Notes: generated from the letters alone by a model not told the origin. A stretch of DNA of 64,000 nt from Methylobacterium tardum (GCF_023546765.1 NZ_CP097484.1:995501-1059500), one strand, 5' to 3'; positions 18,480 through 29,202 are shown, numbered from the stretch's first letter. Translations and numbers: made by a program.

Positions 18480-19056
18480 ACGGCCGCGGCCGGGGTGAAG
18501 CCCCATTCAGCGTGGCACGCCACTGCCGCAGCATCGAGGGCTGGATCCCGAGCTCGGCCGCGACCTGCATCTGCGGCCGGCCGCTGCTCTCCAGCAGGGC
18601 GACCGCTTCCCACCCGTGCGCACGGCCAGTCCAATGGAGTAGGTCAGAGCCAGCATCTCGGCCACGGTGTCGGTGGAGTGAGGCGGCTTGCCGGGCGCGC
18701 GAGCCTTGTCGCGCAGGAGACCCTCGACGCCTTCCTCGCCGTAACGCTGCTGCCAGCGCCATAGCGGCGGACTATGCTGGATGAGCTCGGCATGAGCCTC
18801 AATGTGGCGGGAGCGCTGGTCGCCGCCCAACGGCTTGGGCGCGACGCGGCCCAGGCGCCGCTTCTGCTGTGACCAGCGGCTGGAGCTAGCCCGGCTCCAG
18901 CCGAAACACCCGGTGGCTTGCCGGCCGGCGGCCCCAGCGGACACGACCGAAGCCACACGCTGACGCAGATCAACGGACAAGGTTGTCGGCATGTTCGCCT
19001 CCTGCCCCATCACCCCCCAGCCGCCCAGCGCAGCTTCCGACCGAATGAGCCCCGCT
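18480..19056 (-). mobile_element. Nested mosaic of IS630 and IS3-type transposase fragments
   Basis: Reading leftward on the minus strand: the N-terminus of an IS630 transposase of the same type as 62836 (MPTTLSVDLRQRVASVVSAG, SRWSQQKRR, KPLGGDQRSRHIEAHAELI) passes into part of a second IS630 type (LWRWQQRYGEEGVEGLLRDK, GKPPHSTDTV, as at 30942-31867), then into an IS3-type OrfA helix-turn-helix (SSGRPQMQVAAELGIQPSML). The right end, GAGCCCCGCTCTAG near 19056, matches the inverted repeat of the intact IS630 at 62764. Three successive insertions and deletions are implied. Confidence 0.75.
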
Positions 19057-19093
19057 CTAGATCGCAGTCCGATTATACCACCAAACGCGGCGA

Positions 19094-20893
19094 CTAGGCC
19101 TTTTTCAAAGCAGCAATGATTCCCATCAATGCCTGAAAATCACCGCGAAGAGTCTTCTTGAGCAAAGCAAAAAGACAAGAAAAGTATACCAATCCGCCTA
19201 CGCAAAACTCCGCCCCATACGTCGGCCACCCTAAACTGCTGAAACTATCTATGGCATACACGATGCCTCCAGCGACAGAAGCGGAAAGCAAGATAGAGAC
19301 AAAATTTCTTAAAAGAGCCGCTTTTTCAGCGCCAGCGCCATCAGGGACGACAACAGTTACTGCTACCGCTTGGATAACAAAGGAGATGGCAAGAAGCCAA
19401 GCGATCACGACCACATCAAACCAGATGCCGGATGCGATAGCGATCACGCGAAAAAGATTTACCGAAACAGTTATAAAAGCGCTCCGAGCAACAATACCAT
19501 TCCGCAGCAATATTTGTCCGCTGAGCCAGGAGGCTCCTGCGATCGCATAGGGCAATAATAAGATGCGAACGAATCCCGCAGCGTGATCCCACTGACCGCC
19601 AAGCACAGATGGGAGTATTTTCGGAGCAATGATAGACATGAACACCGCAAAAGGTACCAAAATAACGAGGATCAGACGCGAAAGAAAAAGATGGATTCTC
19701 GCAATCTCCGACGCGTCGTGGCGAACTGCATGGGAATAAAAAGCGCTCAGGATTGGATTGGTGACAGATTCACATGAGAATCGAACAAGCTGAAAAGCCA
19801 ACGTGTAAGAACCAAGTAGGTCGGCGCCGAACAACCGACCGAACAAGGAATTCTCAATTATCTTACCGACGGTATCACTTACCCGCATCACAATCAGCCA
19901 ACCGCCAATCGATAGATGCCCGGAAAGCGTCGAAATATCAAATTCAAAGTGAGGACGGGCTCGTGCCGCTATATTTAGAATAAGGGCTCGAACTGCGAGA
20001 GATGAAACATACTGCGCGGCCAAACTCCAAGCGCCACCACCGTGAAATGCACAAGTCAGACCAACAGCGGCTCCCGTAAGCAAACCGCACAAATCAGCTC
20101 CGCAATGGAACAGCAAATTACCACGTCTAATTAATCTTGCGTCGGCTACAATCGAAAAGGCAAGCAACGGAAGAGACGCGGATAGAAGAGCCATGAGTCC
20201 GACTAGCGTCTGTTCGCCCGAGACCGAGGCCAGTATAAATCCGGAGCAGCAAACTAAAACTCCCATCAAACAACAAGTAGCTAGAAGGGTCCAAAATGCC
20301 GTGGACCAAAGAATACGATTGTTTTCACTCTCTCGGGCTAAAGATGCGCCCAATCCACCATCCGCTAGAATTATGAAAAGGCTGACTGTCGGCAAGGCGA
20401 GTGCGTAGATACCGTAGTCTGACGGGGTCAGTAGTCTCGCGAGTACAGGTAAGGTTACGAGCTGAAGAGAAACACGAATTATGTTGACGAGAGTTCCCGC
20501 CCCTACATTTGCGATAAATTGTTTGCTTTTGCCGCGGCTTTGAACATTTCCGGTCTCGAATTCTCCACCCGTAACTGTAGTAACAGAATCTGTCTGCAAC
20601 AAAGCTTCTGTCGATACATCGCTATTGAGCCCCATTTGTCTACCTTTTGCGGCAGTCGAAACGGATCTCTGCCGGCTGTAGAAACCTTCTTCGACCACTC
20701 GGATGGCGGTGTTCAATAACGCAATTTCACGTTCACCGGACCGCCTGTCTGAGAGGCTTCCGATGTTTCTAAAATGTTCATGTATAGTATTGCGTGCGCA
20801 GCTATATATCTCACTGCGACCAGCGAAACCTGTCATTCGAGACTTAACAATAGCGTCGGACAATATCGAGGCATATTCGTCTACGGTAGCCAT
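19094..20893 (-). CDS. Wzx-like polysaccharide flippase with N-terminal cytoplasmic extension
   Basis: A 599-residue inner-membrane protein. From about residue 125 on it is a MOP-superfamily flippase: the VNIIRVSLQLVTLPVLARLL segment and LTPSDYGIYALA are typical of polysaccharide translocases, followed by some 12-14 hydrophobic segments. It would move the lipid-linked repeat unit to the periplasm. The first ~85 residues are soluble and helical (VDEYASILSDAIVK, YSCARNTIHEHFR, ALLNTAIRVVEE) and resemble a short helical module seen at the N-terminus of many alphaproteobacterial proteins (DYYSLLxRAVxxL... RExLALExAIRxVE). The fusion to a flippase is unusual. Start ATG 20893 follows AAGG. The GH16 and export-protein genes lie upstream on the same strand, so the three could form one operon. 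Confidence 0.86.
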   Translation of the reverse strand: MATVDEYASILSDAIVKSRMTGFAGRSEIYSCARNTIHEHFRNIGSLSDRRSGEREIALLNTAIRVVEEGFYSRQRSVSTAAKGRQMGLNSDVSTEALLQTDSVTTVTGGEFETGNVQSRGKSKQFIANVGAGTLVNIIRVSLQLVTLPVLARLLTPSDYGIYALALPTVSLFIILADGGLGASLARESENNRILWSTAFWTLLATCCLMGVLVCCSGFILASVSGEQTLVGLMALLSASLPLLAFSIVADARLIRRGNLLFHCGADLCGLLTGAAVGLTCAFHGGGAWSLAAQYVSSLAVRALILNIAARARPHFEFDISTLSGHLSIGGWLIVMRVSDTVGKIIENSLFGRLFGADLLGSYTLAFQLVRFSCESVTNPILSAFYSHAVRHDASEIARIHLFLSRLILVILVPFAVFMSIIAPKILPSVLGGQWDHAAGFVRILLLPYAIAGASWLSGQILLRNGIVARSAFITVSVNLFRVIAIASGIWFDVVVIAWLLAISFVIQAVAVTVVVPDGAGAEKAALLRNFVSILLSASVAGGIVYAIDSFSSLGWPTYGAEFCVGGLVYFSCLFALLKKTLRGDFQALMGIIAALKKA

Positions 20894-20919
20894 CTTTAAC
20901 CTTATCGGACCACCCTGAC

Positions 20920-21783
20920 TCAGCGGGATCGTTGCCTATAAGCGCGAACATACTCGACTGACATCACGGCGGGAGATATCATTTTATCGATAGGCCATCC
21001 ACCACCCAACGCAAAATTCACCAAAATGTACATTGGTTGGCGTAGCTCATCAGGCGTAGGAAACTCTAGATATTTCCGACCATCTAAAAAGAATTTTGTT
21101 GAGGTTTCAGTGATCAAAACACCATAATTATGGTACGCACTCGTCAACGATTTTGGAGGAACATCAACAACATACCCAACGTGTCTCGAATCGACCTTTT
21201 TCCAGAAATGCAAGACGGTGTGAAACCCCGCATTGAACTGGCCGTAGTACTCCAGAACGTCGATCTCTGTTGATCCATTCACTTTATCGGCTCCGACGAG
21301 CCAGAATGCCGGCCAAGTTCCCGCTCCTTCAGGCAACTTAGCACGCATTTCGAAGTAACCGTATTTCTGTGTGAAGCCTTGCTGACCGGGACCGTCCCGA
21401 TCTACCGAGCAGATCAATCCGGACGTCCATTTCCCCTCGGGGGATTTTCGAGCAATGATACTCAAACCATTCTCGGAGAATGCGAAAGGACCGTTGCCGC
21501 CGGGATCGCTGAATTGAGCCTCTCCAAAATCGCCATTCCAAGGAGTATGCGCCAACCATTTTACATGATTATTGAAGCTCGAAAATGGCGCCCGCCCAAC
21601 TACGCTCGGCTCAGCGAAATTGTCTTCGAAGGATAGTTCCATGTTTTTTAGGTCAATCTGTTCCTCTCCTGGCTGCAAGTGAACTTGCTCCTCTGCAGCG
21701 CAGGGGCCTGAATTAACTCCGAGAAATACTATTGAAAGAAGAAACAGTTTGTACAGCAGCGCTTTGCGGATTAGCATCCCCAT
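20920..21783 (-). CDS. Secreted GH16 endo-beta-glucanase (ExoK-like)
   Basis: Glycoside hydrolase family 16 enzyme that would cut beta-1,3/1,4-linked glycan, probably the nascent exopolysaccharide. The 287 residues begin with a signal peptide (hydrophobic core about 10-24, likely cleavage after PCAA near 30). The catalytic motif E173-I-D175-V-L-E178 holds nucleophile and acid/base; YGYFEMRAKLPEG, WPAFWLVG and NFALGGGWP are other family landmarks. It starts 16 bp after the export-protein gene on the same strand and ends 26 bp before the flippase gene. In Sinorhizobium, ExoK within the exo cluster has this architecture and lowers succinoglycan chain length. The substrate here is inferred from context. 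Confidence 0.9.
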   Translation of the reverse strand: MGMLIRKALLYKLFLLSIVFLGVNSGPCAAEEQVHLQPGEEQIDLKNMELSFEDNFAEPSVVGRAPFSSFNNHVKWLAHTPWNGDFGEAQFSDPGGNGPFAFSENGLSIIARKSPEGKWTSGLICSVDRDGPGQQGFTQKYGYFEMRAKLPEGAGTWPAFWLVGADKVNGSTEIDVLEYYGQFNAGFHTVLHFWKKVDSRHVGYVVDVPPKSLTSAYHNYGVLITETSTKFFLDGRKYLEFPTPDELRQPMYILVNFALGGGWPIDKMISPAVMSVEYVRAYRQRSR

Positions 21784-21799
21784 GGAGCTCGACCTCTCA

Positions 21800-23095
21800 T
21801 TATCGGTTAGAAGATGTCCTGTTGCTTGAATTTGTCGGCGCTGAGTTCAGCTGCGTCGACACTTGCAAAACGTCGCCTGGTTCCAGTCGGGTCATTAGGT
21901 CGGCAGCAGCACGTTCACCGGACGCTGCCCGTACTATACTATATATTATTACTCTGTCGTCATCTGTTGAAAGATCCAGCGCTCCAAACAACTTGGCTTC
22001 TTCGATCAAACCGGACGCCGTGCTGATTTTCTGCTGATTCTGATCCAAGCGAGATCTGATTTCAGAAATCTCCGCCAGAGCGTCAGTCCGAAATTTAGTA
22101 GTCAGTGTGACTATATCGCGGTCAGCTTGGGATAAGTCCTGTTGCGCCCTCAAAGTGGCGATCTGAATGTCTAGTTTGTTACCTTCCAACGACGCAACGT
22201 TTTGCTCTGCAGAAATTTGCCGCTGAGCAATCACCATACCCTTCGACGCTAGCTCGTTGACATTTGATAGATCTTTGCGAGTTAATGATATTTGACGCGA
22301 AATATTACTATCTTTAGTTTCCAGTGATGCCAGCTGTGATTGAAGGATTTTCTTTGCTTGATTTATTGTGGCGAGTTGCGCCTCTAAGGCCTCGCGTCGA
22401 CCGAGAAATAACGAAGTCTCCTGTTGCATCGCCAGTTTCGCGCCAGGGCTTGCGGCCTGTTGCATAAGCTCGTGCGGGTAGGTGACCGAACTTTGCCCGC
22501 CGATTTCTGCATTAAGCCGAGCCTGACGCGCTAATAATCCGATGCGCTCGACTCCTAAAAGCCGAGCGTCCCCGCTTCCAGTGATCACCTCTCTTTCGGT
22601 CCTCGAGTTGTCTCGAGCGCGACGCATACCCTCGGCGATACTTATAGCTTGCATCACTGTAAGTGACGGCACGTAGTCGTATTTTCCAGGACGCTGGACG
22701 GCTCCTGTAATATAGAAAGGCCGATATTTTACGATTTGAACGGATGCTGTAGGAGTAGTAGATAGTCCAACTTTATTTTTCAACTGGGTTCCCACCGCTA
22801 ACGCAAGTTCGCTCGTGGTGAGACCTGAGACGACCACATCGCCGATAAGTGGCAACGAGAGACGCCCATCGGCGCCAACGATAAATTCACCGGTCAAGGC
22901 AACCCATTGATAGGGATCCCCGTTTCGCACATCCCAGACTTTTAGGGCGACACGATCTTCCGGACCAACTGTGTAACGCACCTGCGAATGTGCGCTAGTC
23001 GATATAAGTCCCGTAATAGCCATCTGGAGGAAAAACCATTTGACTACGTAATGGCTTTTGGTGTATTTTCGGTTCTGCCTTGTTGAGGATGTCAT
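21800..23095 (-). CDS. Polysaccharide export protein, ExoF/Wza-like
   Basis: A 431-residue exported protein with a signal segment (about 18-37), the poly_export domain (YTVGPEDRVALKVWDV, GRLSLPLIGDVVVSGLT), an SLBB-like segment (FYITGAVQRPGKYDYVPSLT), and then a long coiled coil (about 195-370) before a short C-terminal domain ending EPGDVLQVS. This ExoF-type layout, with coiled coil in place of a Wza outer-membrane helix, is common in alphaproteobacterial exopolysaccharide systems and is thought to form the periplasmic/outer-membrane channel. No lipobox was seen. AAGGAAG precedes the ATG. First gene of an export-GH16-flippase run. The relative lack of coiled coil in the Wzz-like partner at 8900 may be compensated by this protein. 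Confidence 0.88.
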   Translation of the reverse strand: MTSSTRQNRKYTKSHYVVKWFFLQMAITGLISTSAHSQVRYTVGPEDRVALKVWDVRNGDPYQWVALTGEFIVGADGRLSLPLIGDVVVSGLTTSELALAVGTQLKNKVGLSTTPTASVQIVKYRPFYITGAVQRPGKYDYVPSLTVMQAISIAEGMRRARDNSRTEREVITGSGDARLLGVERIGLLARQARLNAEIGGQSSVTYPHELMQQAASPGAKLAMQQETSLFLGRREALEAQLATINQAKKILQSQLASLETKDSNISRQISLTRKDLSNVNELASKGMVIAQRQISAEQNVASLEGNKLDIQIATLRAQQDLSQADRDIVTLTTKFRTDALAEISEIRSRLDQNQQKISTASGLIEEAKLFGALDLSTDDDRVIIYSIVRAASGERAAADLMTRLEPGDVLQVSTQLNSAPTNSSNRTSSNR

Positions 23096-23353
23096 AATTC
23101 TTCCTTCTATCGAAATCGTTCACTGCCTTGTTTTGTTCACTGCTGCCTGTCTATATCATGCTAGGATGCCGGTTGCAGAGGTACACTCTTATTTTCCAGG
23201 ATTGCATGTGGCCCAATCATGAGAAGCATTAAGTTTTGCCCTTGGCATTCTGATAAGATGCGACGCGGCCATTTTCTTAGAAACGTTTGCAGGTTCGTGG
23301 CGGTATTCTTCGGCGGAATGGGGCGGTGTGGCGACATGAGGCCTAGGAATTGA
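23096..23353. promoter_or_regulatory. Divergent intergenic region with a direct repeat
   Basis: The 258 bp between the leftward export operon and the rightward GT4 gene must hold both promoters. Two identical 9-mers, GTTCACTGC, occur at 23118-23126 and 23135-23143, 17 bp apart start to start and 23-50 bp upstream of the export-gene ATG. Such spacing could suit a regulator binding two sites on nearby faces of the helix, but no known operator was recognised. Confidence 0.35.
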
Positions 23354-24418
23354 ATGATGAAAATTGTGCATTTTTTAAAACATTGTGATCTAAGCAACGG
23401 CCACGTTCATGTGGTGGTGGATCTAGCATGTGCCCAGGCTTCTAGAGGACATGACGTTGTGGTCGCCTCGGGAGGCGGCGCATACACTTCCTTTTTAGAG
23501 TTGCACAAAGTTAGACACGTAACGATCCCTCAGTCGGCTCGCCGCGCACCCATTGCTGTGGCCGCTTTTCATAGCCTACTCAGAAGGGAAAATCCAACCG
23601 TCGTTCATGCGCATATGATGGGCTCGGCAGCAATTGCTTATTTATCGACGCGCTTCAAAAAAATTCCGCTTGTCACGACCATGCATAACTCCTTCGACAG
23701 ACATTCATTCCTTATGCGGTTAGGCGACGCCATAGTTGCAGTGTCAGAGTCTGAACGTCGGCTTCTCCTGTCTCGCAAATATGATTCGCGAAAGTTAAGA
23801 GTGGTTTATAATGGACCGATAGACTCTGTGAGGGAGAGCTTGAACCCTGGGAATCTTGTAACTATTCCGGCAAAGTCAATCATTTCAGTCTGTGGTCTTC
23901 ATGGGAGAAAAAGGGTAAATCTGACCATCGAGGCGTTTGCTCAACTTTCAGCCACTTATAGTGATTGGTATTTAGTTATTGTTGGCGATGGTCCCGATAT
24001 GCAGAAGTTGAAGGATTTGAGTATGGCCCTTGGTGTTGAGAGTCGTGTGATATTCCAGGGTCACCATCCGAATCCGCAACAGCTCCTACGTCAGGCTGCC
24101 ATATTTGTAAATTTCGCCGACGCTGAGCCATTTGGCCTAGCAGTGGCCGAAGCGCGAGCGAGTGGTTGCGCAATAGTAGTATCGGATGTTGGTGGCATGC
24201 CGGAAGTCGTTGAGCATGGTCGCGCGGGTACAATCGTTTCCGATTCCGACCCGAAGACAATCGCCCGGGCGCTCCGTGAGTTGATAGCGAGTCCTGACAA
24301 ACTTTCTGAACGCAGAATGGCTGCGATGACTGGCTTAGATCCGTTTAAAGCGATGAATATGGCTTCTAATTATGACTCTGTATATGCCGAAGCTGTGGCA
24401 CGCTTCGCGCATCCGTAA
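23354..24418 (+). CDS. Glycosyltransferase family 4 (GT-B)
   Basis: A 354-residue GT4 enzyme. N-terminal acceptor domain with GHVHVVVDLACAQASRGHDV and HAHMMGSAAIAYL; C-terminal donor domain with SVCGLHGRKRVNLTIEAF, LVIVGDGPDM, and the signature EPFGLAVAEARASGCAIVVS followed by GGMPEVV. All conserved positions seem intact. AGGA lies before tandem ATG codons (23354, 23357). AT-rich and transcribed away from the export operon. Sugar specificity unknown. Confidence 0.88.
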   Translation: MMKIVHFLKHCDLSNGHVHVVVDLACAQASRGHDVVVASGGGAYTSFLELHKVRHVTIPQSARRAPIAVAAFHSLLRRENPTVVHAHMMGSAAIAYLSTRFKKIPLVTTMHNSFDRHSFLMRLGDAIVAVSESERRLLLSRKYDSRKLRVVYNGPIDSVRESLNPGNLVTIPAKSIISVCGLHGRKRVNLTIEAFAQLSATYSDWYLVIVGDGPDMQKLKDLSMALGVESRVIFQGHHPNPQQLLRQAAIFVNFADAEPFGLAVAEARASGCAIVVSDVGGMPEVVEHGRAGTIVSDSDPKTIARALRELIASPDKLSERRMAAMTGLDPFKAMNMASNYDSVYAEAVARFAHP

Positions 24419-24425
24419 TCACTTA

Positions 24426-25241
<816 letters not shown>

Positions 25242-25377
25242 TCATGCGAGGCGAACCGGCTGAAGGCGGCGGGACCCATCTTTGGCGACGGCAGCAAACC
25301 CCGTCGAGCTCCGGTCACACGCCTGCCCCCACTCGTCCGACGTGCCGTGGACCGGCTCGGCGGACGAACCTTGATCC

Positions 25378-26607
25378 TCAGGCCGCCTTCAGGCGCGCGC
25401 CCTCCGGAACCAGCCCGGTGGCGAGATAGCGCCCCAGGGCGACCAGCAGTTTGCGCGCCAGCGCCACCGCGGTGATCTTGCGGATGCGACCGCGTGCGGT
25501 GCCGATCCGCTCGACGAACCAGCGGGCGAGCCCGCTGCCCGGCTGATAGCGCAGCCACAGCCACGCCAGTTCGACCATCGACTTCCGCAGGAGTGGGTTC
25601 CCAGCCTTGGAGATGCCCTGGTCGCGCTGCCGGTCGCCGCTGGCGTACGGGCTCGGCGTGAGACCGGCATAGGCGGCCACCTGCTTGCGGTTGGCGAAGG
25701 GCCGATACAGCGCCTCCCGCACCAGCACCGTGGCCAGCTCGGTGCCGATGCCACCGAGCCGGGCCAGACGCGCCACCTTCTCGGCGTCGGCGTCCGTGAC
25801 GGCCGGATCCGCCACGGCGGCATCGCGCTCGGCCTCGGCGGCCGCGACCTGTTCGAGCACGAGTTCCAGCCGCCGGAACTCGCGCTCGATCTCGCCGCGC
25901 AGGCGCTGACGCAGGTCGCGCCCGTCGCCGGTGCGCACCTCGTTCAACCGCTCCCAACGGTCGCGTCGCAGCGGCTGGAACGTGTAGACGCCCTGGGTGG
26001 CGAGCAGGCCCTTGATCCGGTTGACGTGCTGCACCCGCTCCGCGATCAGGCGCTGACGCTCGCGATGAGTGCGCCGCGCATCCTCGCGCTCGACCGAGGG
26101 CACCTGCACCATGCGGCAGGCGGCGTGATCGCCGCGGCACCAAGCCATCAACGCCCGTAGTAGCATGGCAGCGTCGAGCCGGTCGGTCTTGGCCCGTCGC
26201 GCGCGGCGGTCGACCTGGAGGCTGCCGGGATCCATGACGAAGCAGGTGATCGCCTCGGCCGAAAGCCGACGCTGCAGCCAGAAGCCGTCGTACCCGGCCT
26301 CGTAGCCGAGGATGATCGCGACCTCTCGGCCGGAGCTGCGCTGTTCGCGAGCCTGCAGGCGGCGCAGCAAGGCGAGCAGGCCCTCCACGTCGCCGCCGCT
26401 CACCCGGTGTGCGGAGGTCTTCCCGCTCGGGATGGCCTGGGCGGCCAGGAGCCATGCCGACTTGCTGAGTTCCAGCGTGACGAACACAGCAACCTCAGGC
26501 AGGTTTGTCTGGATCTGTTCATGATCAAGCATGGCCAACTCCGGTCCAAGGTCAGAGAACTGGAGAGTGATGCAATCTCCAGCTCCCTGCATGGTATCTT
26601 TGGCCAC
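25378..26607 (-). CDS. IS110-family transposase
   Basis: A 409-codon DEDD recombinase of the IS110 family. N-terminal RuvC-like domain: VTLELSKSAW (first acidic residue), IILGYEAGYDGFW, and KTDRLDAAMLLRAL (D-x-x-D). C-terminal transposase_20 domain: LARLGGIGTELATVLVREAL, FANRKQVAAYAGLTPSPYAS, GNPLLRKSMVELAWLW with the catalytic serine region. The frame is intact and of family length, so the element may be active. A GTG at 26607 gives the longest frame; ATG at 26532 (MLDHEQIQ) is plausible. IS110 elements lack inverted repeats, so the ends were not placed. It stands directly against the remnant at 26608. Confidence 0.9.
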   Translation of the reverse strand: MAKDTMQGAGDCITLQFSDLGPELAMLDHEQIQTNLPEVAVFVTLELSKSAWLLAAQAIPSGKTSAHRVSGGDVEGLLALLRRLQAREQRSSGREVAIILGYEAGYDGFWLQRRLSAEAITCFVMDPGSLQVDRRARRAKTDRLDAAMLLRALMAWCRGDHAACRMVQVPSVEREDARRTHRERQRLIAERVQHVNRIKGLLATQGVYTFQPLRRDRWERLNEVRTGDGRDLRQRLRGEIEREFRRLELVLEQVAAAEAERDAAVADPAVTDADAEKVARLARLGGIGTELATVLVREALYRPFANRKQVAAYAGLTPSPYASGDRQRDQGISKAGNPLLRKSMVELAWLWLRYQPGSGLARWFVERIGTARGRIRKITAVALARKLLVALGRYLATGLVPEGARLKAA

Positions 26608-27690
26608 TCATGCGGCGTGGCAGAGGGCATAGGCCCAGGGCGGTGGCAAACGGAAGCGGGGTTTTGTTCGGGCGCGTCGGCGCGGTGATGTTGTCAAAAT
26701 CCGCTCGCGCCAGATCGCATAGCGCACGGCGGCCAGAGCATCGGCGAAGGTCGGGCGCGGTTTGGGGTACCACGCAGCCGCCGCGACGCGTCGCCATTGG
26801 CGTGCCGAGAGGCGTGCGGCCAGCAGTGTGACGATCGAGAACAGGGCGAGCAGGCAGGGCGTGGTGCGGGCGATCGCCGTGTCGGACCACTGCCGCTGCG
26901 TCTCGACCCCGAGATGGGCGCGCGCTTTCTGAAAAGTGACCTCGATGGTCCAGCGCCGCACGAACCACCCTACGATCTGCGCGGGCTCGCGCGTCGGATC
27001 TGTGCAGAGCAGCGCCTGGGGTGGGAAGCGCGCTTCGGGATCGCGGATGAGCACCCAGCGGATCGGCACGACGGGCAAGCCACCGTGCCGCCACACCGCG
27101 GTGTCCGAGGCGATCTCGATCGTGCGCTCGCCTGCCCCGTACCAGCCAGGCACCACGACCGCGTGCCAGCGCGCGTCCTTGGCCGCGAGGATCGCGGTGA
27201 GCGTCGGCAGCCGCGCGCCTTTGGTCCGCGGGCGCTTAATCGTGCCCGGCGGGCGCGACGGGGCGGGATCGTAGAGTGCTGCGTCGAGCCGCAGGCGGGT
27301 GATTGCCGTGATGCGAGCGCGGCGCCTCGCGTCGAGGAACAGCAAGGCCGAGAAGCCGCTGTCGCCCACAACGACGAGGTCGCACCCCGGCAGCCAGCGT
27401 CGGGCCTGGAGGGCAAGTTGGCCGCCGACGTTGAGCAACGGCTTGTGCCGACGGCCCCGTTCGCGACAGGCGCGCTCTGACGGCACCAGCGCGGTCAGAA
27501 ACGGCAACGCCCAGATGCGCCCCGCCCGGGGAATTGGGGCGAGCAACATCAGGCTCATCCAGCGCAGCCCGCTTGCCTTGACGAAGTGGCCGTCGGAGGA
27601 GCGAACCGGATCACGGTAGATACCCTTGGCCGCGATCCGCTTGCCGCGGCGGCGGGAACCCCGCTTAGCGCCGGGCTGGTCTGGTGTATG
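26608..27690 (-). pseudogene. DDE transposase (IS701/IS4-like), N-terminally truncated
   Basis: The frame from about 27690 to the stop at 26608 reads RGKRIAAKGIYRDPVRSSDG, SGLRWMSLMLLAPIP, VVVGDSGFSALLFLD (catalytic Asp), PIRWVLIRDPEARFPPQALL, and WTIEVTFQKARAHLGVETQ (catalytic Glu), ending YALCHAA. The first ~100 residues including the first Asp are absent, and a stop lies just upstream of 27690. An ATG at 27558 could give a 316-residue product lacking the first catalytic residue. Probably inactive. Confidence 0.8.
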
Positions 27691-27869
27691 TCAGCGTGAG
27701 CGGCGCCGAGGATGTTCCGCTCTTGGACAGGACAGGTGCTCCGCGCTACTAAAATCCGGTCTGAATCCCGCTGTGCGAGCACCGTCCGTGGCTATGGGTT
27801 CCGCATTAAGACAGTTCCACTATCGCCGGTTTTTCCACTTTCATAGCCACTGCCGCCGAGGCCTTTAGT

Positions 27870-28990
27870 ATGTGCAACCACCAAGGTTCTTTGGACAAGC
27901 GAAGCGCCCTGTTGATCGATCCGTCAGTCGTGGGGCAATCGCACCTTCTGGTCAACACAGGAATGGTGCGCCTCGTCGCCCTGCGCTACGCGCGTATTGC
28001 CATCATCGCCGAGAACACCCACTGCGACGCACTTAAGAAATACCTTGGGGCGGAAATTAGCAACCAAGTTACTTTCGTTCCCTGGCACCGTAGGAGTGAA
28101 ATTAGAAAGACCGTACGAGGGTTCATCGCGGGTGAACAATTCGATCAAATCATCTTCACGAATCTAGAGTATGGCATATTTGCCTATATGAATCTTTTTC
28201 ACAAGCGGGCGAGCTCAAAGCCGATCCTCTGGACACTTCATAGCCACCTCCTGAAGGCGCGCTCGTCCGGCAAAGCAGCGCGGATCAAGAACGTTGTCAA
28301 ATGGTATTTCCTCTTCCGCGCGTTCCGGAAGGTTAAGTTCATTGTTTTGGGAGAGAGAATCCGCGCAAGCATCGAAGCTTCCATCGGCTCCTTTTCCGAC
28401 GCGGCAATATCGTAGCCATTACGCACCCTGTGGGTATCACAAAGCTGCCCGGGCGCACCCCCAGTGCCGCTGGTTCGCTAAGTAAATTTCCCCGCGTCAT
28501 ATTCATGTCGGGCTGGCATGGTCTATCGCCCAACAACAAGGAATTGTTGAGCAAAATTGAGCGCCTCCCTCCGAAAAATCATCGCTTCGAATTTGTCGCG
28601 CTCTCAAACAAGTTCCAAGCGGCTGATGCTCAGAGGGAAAAATCATTCTTGACCGATTATGCAGACCGTCTCAATGAGATCGCTAGAGCCGATTTCTTTC
28701 TGCATCTCCCGAGCGACTCCTACAAACTGCAGGCGAGCGGTGCATTGATGGACATGCTGCTGACGGGCACTCCGGTGATTGGGCTGCGGACCGACTTTGG
28801 GGACGAGCTGACGGAGATTATAGGACCATTCGGATACTTTTTTGACAAACACGACGATTTGCTAACCTTCTTCTCCTCCGCAGAGCTTGATCCTGCTGAG
28901 GTCTACCAGTTTCGGTTTAACTTGGCAGCGGGCTGTGAGAAGATCGTCGCGCTTAATCAAGCCCAATTCGACGCCGCGGTCGCCTCATAA
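27870..28990 (+). pseudogene. Putative GT-B glycosyltransferase, frameshifted
   Basis: Two consecutive frames form one protein of about 370 residues. The first (27870-28415) holds LLIDPSVVGQSHLLVNTGM and FDQIIFTNLEYGIFAYM. Its reading ends at a stop in GCAATATCGTAG. In the next frame the same DNA reads GNIVAITHPVGITKLPG, and continues to 28990 with FMSGWHGLSPNNKELLSKI, DFFLHLPSDSYKLQASGALM and GTPVIGLRTDFGDEL. The last part resembles the donor-binding half of GT-B transferases (LQASGALMDMLLTGTPVIGL). A 1-base deletion (or 2-base insertion) near 28395-28405 explains the break. Either a real mutation or a sequencing error. Family not identified more closely. Confidence 0.65.
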
Positions 28991-28999
28991 CTGCTCACG

Positions 29000-29150
29000 C
29001 GTTGCGCCGACGCTGGGGAACCTCGCATTGTAGGCAGAGTTCCGTCTGGGCGGTCTCGAATGCGTCCTCAATTACCCAGCGGCGGCCCTCTACCATCACC
29101 AGCTCCTCGATCGGGATGCCGGCCGGGCACCAGGTCGTGAAGGCAGGCCA
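29000..29150 (-). pseudogene. IS701-like transposase C-terminal fragment
   Basis: The minus strand reads LPSLWPAFTTWCPAGIPIEE and then MVEGRRWVIEDAFETAQTEL, close to the GRRWAIEDxFETAKxELGLD end motif of IS701-type transposases, including the catalytic Glu. Only some 40-50 codons remain. Confidence 0.65.
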
Positions 29151-29202
29151 GAGTGAGGGCGGATGGTGGTGTAGTCCTCGAACAAAGCCGACAGAAGCCG
29201 CA

